Positions 33,255 to 44,943 of a stretch of 64,000 nucleotides of DNA are shown piece by piece. The translations under genes and the position numbers were made by a program. The stretch is taken from contig NZ_LT629793.1 of the NCBI RefSeq assembly GCF_900105735.1, positions 6,262,001 through 6,326,000 on the forward strand, given 5' to 3'. A model generated the notes under the pieces. That model was given only the letters and a program-made list of their open reading frames with translations, was not told the origin of the DNA and made no database searches. The number at the start of each line of letters is the position of its first letter. Position 1 is the stretch's first letter. The DNA is from Pseudomonas yamanorum. GTDB taxonomy: Bacteria > Pseudomonadota > Gammaproteobacteria > Pseudomonadales > Pseudomonadaceae.

Positions 33255-33337
33255 TTCGCGAGCAAGCCCGCTCCCACATTCGACCGAGTTCCTTCAGTTG
33301 AAATGCGATCAAATGTGGGAGCGGGCTTGCTCGCGAA
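33255..33337. repeat. REP pair in outward orientation
   Basis: TCGCGAGCAAGCCCGCTCCCACATT and, 30 bases later, its reverse complement. The two REPs face the opposite way from the standard REPIN (the CCCACATT ends point inward), so this is either the junction of two elements or a partial pair. Confidence 0.85.
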
Positions 33338-33369
33338 GAGGCCCTCCAGTACATCGAGAGCCCCCAGAC

Positions 33370-34278
33370 ATGAACACACAACCGCGCATCGCCCTCATCG
33401 GCGAATGCATGATCGAACTGCAACACCGCGCCGACGGCAGCCTGCAACAAAGCTTCGGCGGCGACACCCTGAACGCCGCCGTCTACCTGCGCCGCGAGTT
33501 GGGTGAACCCAGCACCGTCGACTACGTCACCGCCCTGGGCGATGACAGTTTCAGCGACGCCATGTGCAAGCACTGGGCCGAAGAAGGCCTGGGCCTGGGC
33601 ATGGTCCAGCGCCTGCCCGGGCGGTTGCCGGGGTTGTACTGCATCCAGACCGATGCCAACGGCGAGCGCAAATTCCTTTACTGGCGCAACGAAGCGGCCG
33701 TGCGCGACTGCTTCACCACGCCGGCGGCCGAGCCGATCCTGGCGGCTCTGGCGGCATACGACGTGGTGTATTTCAGCGGCATCACCCTGGCGGTACTGGG
33801 CGAAGTGGGCCGTGGGCGTTTGCTGGAAACCCTGATCGAAACCCGCCAGCGCGGCGGCAAGGTGGTGTTCGACAACAACTACCGGCCACGCCTGTGGGCC
33901 AGTGTGGACGCGGCGCGTGCGGCGTATCACCGGGTATTGGCCGAAGTGGACATTGCCTTGCTGACGGAAGATGACGAGCGCGCATTGTTTGGCTATGAGG
34001 ACAGCGAGCAGGTGTTTGCGGCGTATCCGGACATTGCTGAGGTGGTGCTGAAGCGTGGGGCGGATGCGTGTTTGATTCGCTGTGAAGGTGATCGATTCGA
34101 GGTGCCGGCGTTGGTGGTGGAGAAGGTGGTCGACACCACGGCGGCGGGGGATTCGTTCAGTGCGGCGTATCTCGCCAGTCGGCTCAAGGGAGGTTCACCG
34201 CAGGATGCAGCACTGGCCGGGCATCGATTGGCGAGCCGGGTGATTCAGGTGCCGGGTGCTTTGATTCCGCGAGATTGA
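33370..34278 (+). CDS. kdgK: PfkB-family sugar kinase, 2-keto-3-deoxygluconate kinase-like
   Basis: A 302-residue ribokinase-fold enzyme. GGDTLNAAVYLRR (30-42) is the substrate-binding motif, YWRNEAAVR (104-112) and FDNNYRPRLW (167-176) are typical of KDG kinases, and DTTAAGDSFSA (255-265) holds the catalytic Asp261. It should make 2-keto-3-deoxy-6-phosphogluconate for the Entner-Doudoroff aldolase. It follows the PLP deaminase on the same strand, separated by a REP pair. If the deaminase yields KDG from D-glucosaminate, this is the next step. Alternative: a general KDG kinase placed here by chance. Confidence 0.82.
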   Translation: MNTQPRIALIGECMIELQHRADGSLQQSFGGDTLNAAVYLRRELGEPSTVDYVTALGDDSFSDAMCKHWAEEGLGLGMVQRLPGRLPGLYCIQTDANGERKFLYWRNEAAVRDCFTTPAAEPILAALAAYDVVYFSGITLAVLGEVGRGRLLETLIETRQRGGKVVFDNNYRPRLWASVDAARAAYHRVLAEVDIALLTEDDERALFGYEDSEQVFAAYPDIAEVVLKRGADACLIRCEGDRFEVPALVVEKVVDTTAAGDSFSAAYLASRLKGGSPQDAALAGHRLASRVIQVPGALIPRD

Positions 34279-34300
34279 GGTGCCTGGCCGCCTGCGGCGG

Positions 34301-34384
34301 ATCGCGGGCAAGCCCGGCTCCCACAGTTGACCGCATTATTGAGAGAGAACTCGGTCAACTGTGGGAGCTGGCTTGCCTGCGATA
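34301..34384. repeat. REP-like inverted pair
   Basis: ATCGCGGGCAAGCCCGGCTCCCACAGTTGACCG and its diverged reverse complement (CGGTCAACTGTGGGAGCTGGCTTGCCTGCGAT) surround a 20-base loop. It sits between the converging kdgK-like and ppiC-type genes and could terminate both. Confidence 0.85.
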
Positions 34385-34403
34385 GCGGTCTAAAGCCCAC
34401 CGC

Positions 34404-34679
34404 TCAATCCCGGTAAAACACCTGCACCAAGTGATACCCAAACTTGCTCTTGATCGGCCCATGAACCACCTTCACCGGCTTCTTGAAGATCACCGCATCA
34501 ATCACCCCCACCATCTGCCCCGGTCGCACTTCACCCAAATCACCGCCGCGCTTGGCGGAAGGGCAGGTGGAGTACTTCTTGGCCAACACGTCAAACGCTT
34601 CGCCCTTGGCAATACGCTGCTTGAGCTGTTCGGCTTCCTCACTGGTTTTCACCAGAATGTGACGGGCTTGGGCTTTCAT
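34404..34679 (-). CDS. Small parvulin peptidyl-prolyl cis-trans isomerase (PpiC-like)
   Basis: A 91-residue single-domain parvulin without signal peptide, so cytoplasmic: ARHILVKTSEEAEQL, the STCPSAKRGGDLGEV turn, and FGYHLVQVFYRD at the end. It has the length of E. coli PpiC (Par10). A paralogue of similar size is at 49027-49308. It converges on the kdgK-like gene and is downstream of the hybrid kinase promoter side. Confidence 0.9.
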   Translation of the reverse strand: MKAQARHILVKTSEEAEQLKQRIAKGEAFDVLAKKYSTCPSAKRGGDLGEVRPGQMVGVIDAVIFKKPVKVVHGPIKSKFGYHLVQVFYRD

Positions 34680-34721
34680 TGATCGGTCCTGATGTGAAAC
34701 GGCGCGCGATTATGCCTGAAG

Positions 34722-37259
34722 TCAGGCCTCTGAGCTGATCATGCTGCGGATTTTGTTAGCCAGCAGGTCAATCGAAAACGGCTTGGCCACCATGTCCATG
34801 CCTTCCTCCAGGAACCCCTGGCGCTCGGCGGCTTTCTCGGCGTAACCGGTCATGAACAGCACCTTGAGTGCCGGCCGGTGTTGCCGGGCGATTTCGGCCA
34901 ATTGCCGACCATTCATTCCCGGCAAGCCCACATCGGTCACCAGCAAATCCACCCGCAGGTCGGACTCCAGCAACGGCAATGCCGCCCGCGCATCGGCGGC
35001 CTGATGCGCGGTATAGCCCAGTTCACCCAGCACATTCACCACCAGCATCCGTACCGCCGCGTCATCCTCGACCACCACCACCGCTTCACCCGCCAGGGCC
35101 ACCGGGGCTTCACCGTGGCTGGCGGGCACGGTGCGTTCCAGTGCAGTGCCATGCAGGCGCGGCAGGTACAACCGCACACAAGTGCCCTGGCCCGGCTGGC
35201 TTTCAATGGTCACGTGCCCGCCGGATTGCTGGGCAAACCCATAGATCATCGACAACCCGAGGCCGGTGCCCTGGCCGATAGGCTTGGTGGTGAAGAACGG
35301 GTCGAAAGCCTTGGCGAGAATCTTCGCGGTCATGCCGGCGCCGTTGTCGCTCACGCCAAGCATCACATAGTCGCCGGCCTTGACCGGCTCCAGGGTGGTG
35401 ATGTCGGTGCCGTCGAGGTAGCTGTTGGCGGTCTCGATGCACAATTGCCCGCCGTCGGGCATCGCATCGCGGGCGTTGATCACCAGGTTGAGCAGGGCGT
35501 TTTCCAACTGGCTGGCGTCGGTGTTCACCGGCCACACGTCGGTGCCCAGTTGCACCTTGAGTTCGATGTGCGCGCCCTTGGTGCGGCGGAACAGGTCTTC
35601 CAGGGACGCCACCAACTGATTCGGATCCACCGGCTTGGGGTCCAGGGATTGGCGGCGGGAGAACGCCAGCAGGCGGTGGGTCAGCGCAGCGGCACGATGA
35701 GCCGAGGACACCGCGGCGTCGGTGAAGCGGCCGATCTCGTCGCTGCGTCCGGCTGCGATGTAGCGTTGCATCAGGTCCAGGCTGCCGATGATCCCGGTGA
35801 GCATGTTGTTGAAGTCATGGGCGATGCCGCCGGTGAGCTGGCCGACCGCTTCCATCTTCTGGGCATGGCGCAGGGCGTCTTCGGCACGCTCGCGCTCGAA
35901 CATCTCGTTTTGCAGGCGCTGGTTGGCTTCGGCCAGGGCCTGGGTGCGTTGGTTGACGCGCTCTTCGAGGTTTTCGTTGAGGTGACGCAGGGCTTCTTCG
36001 GTCAGTTTGCGCTCGGTCTCGTCGATCACAAAAATGTAGAAACCGTTGACTGAACCGTCAGCGCTGAAACGCGGCAGGTACTTCATCAGCGCGTGGCGGG
36101 GTCGGCCGTCATGGTGCGGCGTGACGGTGACAAAACTGCAAGCCTTGCCCTTGAGCGCCGCCTCGATCTTGTCGACGCGCCCGGCATAGATCTCGTCGCC
36201 CACGACTTCGCGGATGGTCTTGCCGTACAGCTCCTGCGGGGTCATGCCGTACCAGTCCAGGTAGGCGCTGTTGTTCAGGCGAAAACGCTGCTCGTGGTCG
36301 ACATAGCCGATCAGCACCGGCATGGCGTTGATGATCAGTTGCAGCTCGGTCTGGCTTTGGCGCAGGGCCTGTTCGGTGTGCTTGCGTTCGGTCAGGTCGA
36401 GGGCGGCGCCGAGAAAGCGTGCCGGTCGGCCATGGTGATCCTTGTAGCAACGGCCCCGGGCAAACACCCAGCGCACTTTGCCGTCGGCCTGCAGCAGGCG
36501 GTATTCCTCGGCGTATTCGGTGCCGTGGGTGATGCAATGCTTGATGCTGCGGGCCACCATGCCACGGTCTTCGGGGTGCACGCCTTGCAGGTAGTCGCTG
36601 ATGGGCAGCAGGCCGGCATCGCAGGGGTCAACCCCATGCAGTTGGGCGAAATGTGCATCGGCGATAAACCGGTCTTCGCCAATGTCCCAGTCCCAGGTGC
36701 CCACGGCGTCGGTGGCGGCCAGGGCCAGTTGCAGGCGCTGTTCGGTATCGCGCTGGGCCCTGAGGCTGTTTTCGGTGCGCTGCTGGAGTTCCAGGGCGAT
36801 GCGCCGGCGCTCGTTGGTTTCGATGGCGGTGATCAGGATTCCGGCGACCTCACCACGCTCGTCGCGGATCGGGCTGTAGGTCAGGTCGAGCCAGATCTCG
36901 GTGTCGCGGTGATTGCGTTGCAGCACGAAACGCTGCTCGGTGAACGTGCGCACCTGGCCCGCGAAGACGGCGCTGTAGATCGGGTCGGTGAAGGGCTTGA
37001 GTTCCGGCCAGATCAGGTCGGCAGGCTGGCCAAAGGCGCCAGGGTGCTTGTTGCCGGCCAGCATTGCGAAGCCGTCATTGTAAATCTGGGTGAGTTCGGC
37101 ACCCCACAACAACAGCATCGGCATGGGTGAATGGATCACGATGTCGACGGCTGTGCGGAGGCTTTGCGGCCAATCAATGGCGTCACCGAGGGGGCTTCGT
37201 GCCCAGTCCAGCCGCGCAATCAGTGCTGCGGCCTCGCTGCCGGTGGGTGATACGTTCAT
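34722..37259 (-). CDS. PAS-containing hybrid sensor histidine kinase/response regulator
   Basis: An 845-residue cytoplasmic-looking sensor without membrane segments. In order: a PAS domain (about 15-150), a second PAS-PAC (about 175-295), a third PAS (about 305-420), a coiled-coil linker, a HisKA domain with the phospho-acceptor His481 in [12 protein letters not shown], a HATPase (about 585-710; [22 protein letters not shown]) and a C-terminal receiver with Asp776 ([11 protein letters not shown]). The ATG at 37259 is chosen because AGGG precedes it; an upstream in-frame TTG has no site. No separate response regulator is adjacent, so its output partner is unknown. The PAS motifs suggest sensing of a soluble or redox signal. 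Confidence 0.88.
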   Translation of the reverse strand: MNVSPTGSEAAALIARLDWARSPLGDAIDWPQSLRTAVDIVIHSPMPMLLLWGAELTQIYNDGFAMLAGNKHPGAFGQPADLIWPELKPFTDPIYSAVFAGQVRTFTEQRFVLQRNHRDTEIWLDLTYSPIRDERGEVAGILITAIETNERRRIALELQQRTENSLRAQRDTEQRLQLALAATDAVGTWDWDIGEDRFIADAHFAQLHGVDPCDAGLLPISDYLQGVHPEDRGMVARSIKHCITHGTEYAEEYRLLQADGKVRWVFARGRCYKDHHGRPARFLGAALDLTERKHTEQALRQSQTELQLIINAMPVLIGYVDHEQRFRLNNSAYLDWYGMTPQELYGKTIREVVGDEIYAGRVDKIEAALKGKACSFVTVTPHHDGRPRHALMKYLPRFSADGSVNGFYIFVIDETERKLTEEALRHLNENLEERVNQRTQALAEANQRLQNEMFERERAEDALRHAQKMEAVGQLTGGIAHDFNNMLTGIIGSLDLMQRYIAAGRSDEIGRFTDAAVSSAHRAAALTHRLLAFSRRQSLDPKPVDPNQLVASLEDLFRRTKGAHIELKVQLGTDVWPVNTDASQLENALLNLVINARDAMPDGGQLCIETANSYLDGTDITTLEPVKAGDYVMLGVSDNGAGMTAKILAKAFDPFFTTKPIGQGTGLGLSMIYGFAQQSGGHVTIESQPGQGTCVRLYLPRLHGTALERTVPASHGEAPVALAGEAVVVVEDDAAVRMLVVNVLGELGYTAHQAADARAALPLLESDLRVDLLVTDVGLPGMNGRQLAEIARQHRPALKVLFMTGYAEKAAERQGFLEEGMDMVAKPFSIDLLANKIRSMISSEA

Positions 37260-37394
37260 GAAAATGCCCTGCGCGTAACGCTTGAATAATGACAAAAGCC
37301 GATTATCCCGCGAGGAGTGATCGGCTTTCCACCCTCGAAAAATAGCATGCTTGAGGGTTTTGTCTTCAAATGAGTGCTGAAGGGCTAAAACGTT

Positions 37395-39353
<1,959 letters not shown>

Positions 39354-39367
39354 AGGTGAGTCTCTCT

Positions 39368-39469
39368 CGTTCCCACGCTCCGCGTGGGAATGCCTCATTG
39401 GACGCTCTGCGTCCGCTCTTGGGACGCGGAGCGTCCCGGGCTGCATTCCCACGCGGAGCGTGGGAACGA
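39368..39469. repeat. Nested palindromic repeat (GTTCCCACGC type)
   Basis: CGTTCCCACGCTCCGCGTGGGAATGC at the left and its near complement at the right enclose a second pair, GGACGCTCTGCGTCC and GGGACGCGGAGCGTCCC. This is a repeat family distinct from the GCGGGCTTGCTCGCG REPs. It sits inside the gntP-bdhA-aacS unit, so it could lower expression of aacS or stabilise the upstream mRNA. Confidence 0.85.
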
Positions 39470-39498
39470 TCAAGCTGCGGTGTCTTGGGAATCGTCGT

Positions 39499-40272
39499 TT
39501 ACTGGGCCAGCCAGCCGCCGTCGATATTCCACGCCGCGCCCCGCACCTGGCTGCCGGCTTCACTGCACAGGAACAGCACCAGCTCACCCAATTGCGGCGG
39601 CGTCACGAACTCCAGGGACGGCTGCTTCTCCGCCAGCAAATCCTGCTGCGCCTGCTGCGGATCAACCCCGCTGGCAATGCGATCATCAATCTGCTTCTGC
39701 ACCAGCGGCGTCAACACCCAGCCCGGGCAGATGGCATTACAAGTGACATTACTCTGGGCGGTTTCCAGGCCCACCACCTTGGTCAACCCGATCACCCCGT
39801 GCTTGGCAGCGACGTAAGCCGCCTTACCCACCGAACCCACCAGCCCATGCACCGAGGCGATATTGACGATCCGCCCCCAGCCCTTGGCCTTCATCCCCGG
39901 CAGGCTCAACCGCGTGCTGTGGAACACCGACGACAGGTTGATCGCAATGATCGAATCCCAGCGCTCCACCGGGAACTCGTCCACCGGCGCCACATGCTGG
40001 ATCCCGGCGTTGTTCACCAGAATGTCGATGCCGCCAAACTCGCGCTCGGCGTAGGCGATCATCTTGGCGATCTGCGCCGGGTCGCTGACGTCGGCCGGGT
40101 GATGCCCCACCTTGCCACCGAAGGCCTGCACCTGGGCGATCACCGCGCTGGCGTCGCCGAAGCCGTTGAGGATCAGGTTGGCGCCGGCCTTGGCCAGGCT
40201 CAGGGCGATGCCCAGGCCGATGCCGCTGGTGGAGCCGGTGACCAGGGCGGTCTTGCCGTTCAATGTCGTCAT
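39499..40272 (-). CDS. bdhA: D-3-hydroxybutyrate dehydrogenase
   Basis: A 257-residue SDR enzyme: TGSTSGIG at residues 12-19, NNAGIQHVAPVDEFP, the catalytic Ser in NIASVHGLVGS, and Tyr/Lys in AAYVAAKHG. The QHVAPVDEFP and CPGWVLTPLVQKQI segments match bacterial BdhA closely. It oxidises D-3-hydroxybutyrate to acetoacetate with NAD. AGGTTGAT precedes the start at 40272; 7 bases separate it from the permease gene. Confidence 0.93.
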   Translation of the reverse strand: MTTLNGKTALVTGSTSGIGLGIALSLAKAGANLILNGFGDASAVIAQVQAFGGKVGHHPADVSDPAQIAKMIAYAEREFGGIDILVNNAGIQHVAPVDEFPVERWDSIIAINLSSVFHSTRLSLPGMKAKGWGRIVNIASVHGLVGSVGKAAYVAAKHGVIGLTKVVGLETAQSNVTCNAICPGWVLTPLVQKQIDDRIASGVDPQQAQQDLLAEKQPSLEFVTPPQLGELVLFLCSEAGSQVRGAAWNIDGGWLAQ

Positions 40273-40279
40273 ATCAACC

Positions 40280-41671
40280 TCACACAATGCCGGTGGCGTA
40301 GAAAGTACCAATCACCACGAACACCGCGAGGGTCTTGATGATCGTGATGCCGAAAATATCTTTATAGGCTTCGCGGTGGGTCAGCCCGGTGACCGCCAGC
40401 AACGTGATCACGGCGCCGTTGTGGGGCAGGGTGTCCATGCCGCCGCTGGCCATGGCCGCGACCCGGTGCAGTACTTCAAGAGGGATATTGGCCGCATGGG
40501 CTGCTGAAATAAAGCTCTCCGACATGGCCGCCAGCGCAATGCTCATGCCGCCCGAGGCGGAACCGGTGATACCGGCCAGCAGGGTCACGGTAATCGCTTC
40601 GTTGACCAATGGGTTGGGAATGCCCTTGAGCCAGTCCGCCAGCACCAGGAAGCCCGGCAGCGAGGCGATCACCGCACCAAAACCGTATTCCGAAGCGGTG
40701 TTCATCGCCGCCAGCAATGCACCGCTGACCGCGCTCTTGCTGCCCTCGGCGAGCTTGCTGCGAATCGCCGAGAAGCCGAATACCAGCACCACGATAATCC
40801 CCACCAGCAACGCCGCCTGCACTGCCCAGATCGCCGTAAGCTTGGCGACTTCGGTCTGCACCGGCACGCTCATGCCCGGCAGGCTGAGGGTGTGGGTCTT
40901 GCCGTACCACAGCGGAATCCAGTGGGTGAACAGCAGGTTCATGATGCCCACCAGCAGCAGCGGCGACAGGGCGATCCACGGGTTGGGCAGCTTGATGTCT
41001 TCGGCGGTCTCCGGCTCGTTGCGCAGGTTGGTGCCATAGCCTTCACCGGCACGCTGAGCCTTGTTGCGCTGGCGGGCGAGGTACAGCATGCCGACGCAGA
41101 ACACGAAGATAGTGCCGATCAGCCCCAGCCACGGCGCAGCCCAGGCGGTGGTGTTGAAGAAGGTACTGGGGATGATGTTCTGGATCTGCGGCGTGCCGGG
41201 CAGGGCGTCCATGGTGAACGAGAACGCACCGAGGGCGATGGTCGCCGGCAGCAGGCGCTTGGGGATATTGCTCTGGCGGAACATCTCGGCGGCAAACGGG
41301 TACACCGCGAACACCACCACAAACAGCGACACGCCGCCGTAGGTCAGCAGGGCGCACACCAGCACGATCACCAGCATCGCCTGGCGGGTGCCGAGCAAGC
41401 GGATCGCGGCGGCGACGATGGAGCGCGAGAAGCCGGAGATTTCAATCAGCTTGCCGAACACCGCGCCGAGCAGGAACACCGGGAAGTACAGCTTGAGGAA
41501 GCCGACCATTTTCTCCATGAACACGCCGGTGAAGGCGGGGGCGACGGCGGAAGGGTCGGTGAGCAGCACAGCGCCGAGGGCGGCGATGGGGGCAAACAGG
41601 ATGACGCTGTAGCCACGGTAGGCGGCCAGCATCAGCAGCGCCAGGGCTGCGAGGGCAATGATCACACTCAT
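40280..41671 (-). CDS. GntP-family permease, probable D-3-hydroxybutyrate importer
   Basis: A 463-residue membrane protein with about 12 hydrophobic segments of the GntP/BSS family, including VCALLTYGGVSLFVVVFAVY and the C-terminal GITGSASGGMSIAL and ASGGMDTLPHNGAVITLL motifs. Immediately upstream of bdhA and downstream of a sigma-54 promoter, it most likely brings in D-3-hydroxybutyrate. The ATG at 41671 has GGAG at good spacing; the frame is open further upstream without a site. Confidence 0.88.
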   Translation of the reverse strand: MSVIIALAALALLMLAAYRGYSVILFAPIAALGAVLLTDPSAVAPAFTGVFMEKMVGFLKLYFPVFLLGAVFGKLIEISGFSRSIVAAAIRLLGTRQAMLVIVLVCALLTYGGVSLFVVVFAVYPFAAEMFRQSNIPKRLLPATIALGAFSFTMDALPGTPQIQNIIPSTFFNTTAWAAPWLGLIGTIFVFCVGMLYLARQRNKAQRAGEGYGTNLRNEPETAEDIKLPNPWIALSPLLLVGIMNLLFTHWIPLWYGKTHTLSLPGMSVPVQTEVAKLTAIWAVQAALLVGIIVVLVFGFSAIRSKLAEGSKSAVSGALLAAMNTASEYGFGAVIASLPGFLVLADWLKGIPNPLVNEAITVTLLAGITGSASGGMSIALAAMSESFISAAHAANIPLEVLHRVAAMASGGMDTLPHNGAVITLLAVTGLTHREAYKDIFGITIIKTLAVFVVIGTFYATGIV

Positions 41672-41727
41672 GGTGTGTCTCCATCTGATTGTTATTTTTG
41701 TGGGGTGAGGCGGTGGGGAAGGGCTAT

Positions 41728-41743
41728 AGCGAGATGTGTGCCA
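41728..41743 (-). promoter_or_regulatory. Sigma-54 promoter of the gntP-bdhA-aacS unit
   Basis: On the minus strand TGGCACACATCTCGCT matches the sigma-54 consensus (TGGCACG-N4-TTGCW), with the -24 GG and -12 GC exactly spaced. It lies 57 bases before the permease start codon. Upstream (41745-41790) the sequence turns AT-rich with TATATATA, where an enhancer-binding activator could act. Confidence 0.8.
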
Positions 41744-41833
41744 AGTGGTTAAATTGTTGATATATATAGAGAAATTATTGACCTGTGAATGTGTTCTCAA
41801 GTTTTGTCCCGAATTTGAGACTGTTGGAGATCA

Positions 41834-41926
41834 AATGTGGGAGCGGGCTTGCTCGCGAATGCGGTATATCAGGCAGTAATTCATGCACTGACACACCGCA
41901 TTCGCGAGCAAGCCCGCTCCCACATT
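41834..41926. repeat. REPIN (inverted REP pair)
   Basis: Standard inverted GTGGGAGCGGGCTTGCTCGCGA pair with a loop related to that of 31121-31210. It lies between the gene for the sigma-54 activator and the promoter of its target operon. Confidence 0.92.
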
Positions 41927-41966
41927 GGATTTTCTCTGTATTTGGAATTATGTCTCTGTTTTGAGA

Positions 41967-43364
41967 CTAGGCGATGCCCAGCGCGACCATTTTCTTGTAC
42001 AAGGTCGACCGGCCAAGCCCCAGCCGCTTCGCCGCCTCCACCACATTCCCTTCACACGCCTTCAACGCCGCCCCAATCACCTGCCGATCAAACCGTTCCC
42101 TGGCCGCACTGAAACTCTCGCCCTCAACGGTCTCTACCGAACTGTGCTCCACCGGACTGAACGTACCAATTGCCGCGCGGATTTCACGGGCATCCAGCAC
42201 CAGGTCATCACTCAACAACGCCGCCCGCTCCAGCACATTGCGCAGCTCGCGGATATTCCCCGGCCACGCATGCTGCGCCAACAACGCCAAGGCCTCGCGG
42301 TCCAGTTCATGCTGGCTGCGCAACTCCTCCAGGATCGCCTCACTCAATGCCGGCAAATCATCCAGCCGTGCGCGCAACGGCGGTACCTGGATCGGCAGCA
42401 CATTCAGGCGGTAATACAGGTCCGCCCGAAATTCCCCGCGCTTGATCGCCGCTTCCAGGTCCATCGACGTGGCGGCAATCACCCGCACATCACTGTGGAT
42501 CATCTCGTTGGAGCCCACGGGCTCGAACTCTTTCTCCTGCAACACCCGCAGTAGCTTGCTTTGCAGCGGCAGGGGCATGTCGCCGATCTCATCGAGAAAC
42601 AGCGTGCCGCCCTGGGCAATCTGCAATTTGCCGGGACGGCCCTTGCGGTCGGCGCCGGTAAATGCGCCCGGTGCCGTGCCAAAGAATTCGGCTTCCAGCA
42701 AATCATGGGGAATCGCTGCGCTGTTGATGCTCACAAAGGCTTTGTGCGCCCGAGGCGATGCACCGTGAATTGCCTGGGCCAGAAGCTCCTTGCCGGTCCC
42801 GGTTTCCCCCAGCAACAACACCGGCGAGTCCGCGCTGGCACTGCGCCGCGCCCGGCGTTTGACTTCCAGGCTGGCCGCGCTGGTGCCGATAAAGTGCGCG
42901 AAGTTGTACTTGCTTTGCCGTGACCTCAGCAACGACCGGGTGGACGCCAGTTCCTGCTGCATGCTCAGGTAGCGCTCGATCAGCGGCGACAGGTTGCGCA
43001 GCTCATCAAACAACGCAAACCCGATGGCGCCGATCACCTTGCCGGCGTCGTCATGGATCGGCAGGCGCATCACCACCAGCGGGCCTTTGGGCGTGTCCTG
43101 GATATCCAGCAATATCGGCTGGTCGTTACGTACCACCTGGCGCAGCAGGCTGTTGGAAATCACCTGCTCGCACGGCTGGCCGATGGCCTCGTCGGCGCTT
43201 TTCAGGCCGAAGCGCTTGGCGTAACGCTCGTTCATCCAGACGATGTTGGCGTCACCGTCGACAATCACCGTGCCTTCGCTGGACTGCTCGATGATCTCGA
43301 ACAACGACTGGATCGCCAGGCCACGAACGTATTGGTAATCCTTGAGGCTGCCGCTGGTGTTCAT
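41967..43364 (-). CDS. hbcR: Sigma-54-dependent transcriptional activator, HbcR-like
   Basis: A 465-residue enhancer-binding protein: N-terminal PAS (about residues 10-130), AAA+ domain (about 150-380; Walker A GETGTGKE, the sigma-54 contact GAFTGA, Walker B GGTLFLDEIGD) and a C-terminal Fis-type HTH (NVVEAAKRLGLGRSTLYKKM). It adjoins the gntP-bdhA-aacS unit, which has a sigma-54 promoter; in P. aeruginosa the equivalent neighbour HbcR activates bdhA with sigma-54. Its ATG overlaps the stop of yejF (ATGA), so it can also be expressed as the last gene of the yej operon. Confidence 0.88.
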   Translation of the reverse strand: MNTSGSLKDYQYVRGLAIQSLFEIIEQSSEGTVIVDGDANIVWMNERYAKRFGLKSADEAIGQPCEQVISNSLLRQVVRNDQPILLDIQDTPKGPLVVMRLPIHDDAGKVIGAIGFALFDELRNLSPLIERYLSMQQELASTRSLLRSRQSKYNFAHFIGTSAASLEVKRRARRSASADSPVLLLGETGTGKELLAQAIHGASPRAHKAFVSINSAAIPHDLLEAEFFGTAPGAFTGADRKGRPGKLQIAQGGTLFLDEIGDMPLPLQSKLLRVLQEKEFEPVGSNEMIHSDVRVIAATSMDLEAAIKRGEFRADLYYRLNVLPIQVPPLRARLDDLPALSEAILEELRSQHELDREALALLAQHAWPGNIRELRNVLERAALLSDDLVLDAREIRAAIGTFSPVEHSSVETVEGESFSAARERFDRQVIGAALKACEGNVVEAAKRLGLGRSTLYKKMVALGIA

Positions 43365-44932
43365 GGATGCGCCGCCGCGAGGAGTTCCTGGGTGTAGGGG
43401 TGTTGAGGCGCGGCAAACACTTCGTCGCTCGGCCCGCGCTCCACCACCTTGCCGTCCTTGATCACGATCATGTCGTGGGCCAGGGCCCGCACCACTGCCA
43501 GGTCGTGACTGATAAACAGGTAAGTCAGGCCGTATTTTTCCTGCAGCTCAAGCAGCAGGGCGACCACTTGTTTCTGCACGGTACGGTCCAGCGCCGAGGT
43601 GGGTTCGTCCAGCAGAATCAACGCCGGTTTGAGTACCAAAGCCCGGGCGATGGCGATGCGTTGGCGCTGGCCGCCGGAGAATTCGTGGGGGTAGCGATGG
43701 CGGCTGGCGGGGTCCAGGCCGACATCTTCCAGCACGCGGATCACTTGGGCTTCGCGGTCCTTGAGGCTGCACGGGGCATGCACTTCGAGGCCTTCGCTGA
43801 TGATCTGCGCCACCGACATCCGCGGGCTGAGGCTACCGAACGGGTCCTGGAACACCACCTGCATCTGCTTGCGCCACGGCTGCATCTGCTTTTGCGTCAG
43901 GCCTTCGAGAGCCTCGCCCTGGAAGCGAATCGTGCCGCTGGAATCCAGCAGCCGCAGAATCGCTTGGCCCAGTGTGGATTTGCCCGAGCCGGACTCGCCG
44001 ACAATCCCCAAGGTCTTGCCGCGCTGCACCGTCAGGCTGATGCCGTCCACCGCTTGCAGGTACTGCTTGCGCCGGAACAGTCTGCCGCCCAGCGGGAACT
44101 GCACGCTCAGGTCATCCACCTGCAACACCGTCTCCCGCGCCTCGTGATTCAAGACGATGCCTGCCGGTTCAGCATCCAGCAGCAGGCGGCTGTAAGGGTG
44201 TTTGGGGGCGCAGAACAGGGTTTCGCAATCTGCCTGCTCGACAATCTCCCCGGCCTTCATCACGCACACCCGCTGGGCAATGCTGCGCACCAGGTTGAGG
44301 TCGTGGCTGATCAGCAGCAACGACATGCCCAGGCGTTGTTGCAGGGACTTGAGCAGCAGCAGGATCTTGCGTTGCACCGTCACATCCAGCGCGGTGGTCG
44401 GTTCGTCGGCGATCAACAATTCCGGCTCGCAGGCCAGGGCCATGGCGATCATCACCCGCTGGCGCTGGCCGCCGGAGAGTTGATGGGGGTAGGCCTTGAG
44501 GCGTTCCTGGGGCTTCTGGATGCCCACCAGTTCCAGCAACTCAAGGATCCGCGCCTGGGCTTGCTTGCCGCCCAGGCCCTTGTGCAACAGCAGGGTTTCG
44601 CCGATTTGCTTCTCGATGCTGTGCAGCGGATTCAGGGAAGTCATCGGCTCCTGGAAGATCATCGCAATCCGGTTGCCCCGCAGTTTTTGCAGGGTGGCGG
44701 GCGAAGCACCGAGCAGTTCCTGGCCGCGATAACGCACCGAGCCGGTGGTTTCGGTGCCGGCCTCGGGCAGCAGTTGCAGGATCGAGTGGGCGGTCACCGA
44801 CTTGCCCGACCCCGACTCGCCCACCAGCGCCAGGCACTCGCCGGGGCGCACGTCCAGGCACAGGTTGCGCACCACGGTCTGGCCGTTGAAGGCGACGCTC
44901 AGATCGCGAATCTCGATCAGGTTTTCAGTCAT
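43361..44932 (-). CDS. yejF: Peptide ABC transporter ATP-binding protein (YejF-like, two ATPase domains)
   Basis: A 523-residue fusion of two ABC ATPases in one chain. Domain 1 has GESGSGKSV and [15 protein letters not shown]; domain 2 has [14 protein letters not shown] and [15 protein letters not shown]. Both carry complete Walker B motifs ([24 protein letters not shown]). This two-domain form is characteristic of YejF in the YejABEF peptide (microcin C) importer. It begins 11 bases after yejE and overlaps the hbcR-like gene by 4 bases. Confidence 0.92.
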   Translation of the reverse strand: MTENLIEIRDLSVAFNGQTVVRNLCLDVRPGECLALVGESGSGKSVTAHSILQLLPEAGTETTGSVRYRGQELLGASPATLQKLRGNRIAMIFQEPMTSLNPLHSIEKQIGETLLLHKGLGGKQAQARILELLELVGIQKPQERLKAYPHQLSGGQRQRVMIAMALACEPELLIADEPTTALDVTVQRKILLLLKSLQQRLGMSLLLISHDLNLVRSIAQRVCVMKAGEIVEQADCETLFCAPKHPYSRLLLDAEPAGIVLNHEARETVLQVDDLSVQFPLGGRLFRRKQYLQAVDGISLTVQRGKTLGIVGESGSGKSTLGQAILRLLDSSGTIRFQGEALEGLTQKQMQPWRKQMQVVFQDPFGSLSPRMSVAQIISEGLEVHAPCSLKDREAQVIRVLEDVGLDPASRHRYPHEFSGGQRQRIAIARALVLKPALILLDEPTSALDRTVQKQVVALLLELQEKYGLTYLFISHDLAVVRALAHDMIVIKDGKVVERGPSDEVFAAPQHPYTQELLAAAHP

Positions 44933-44943
44933 CTCAGGGCCCT

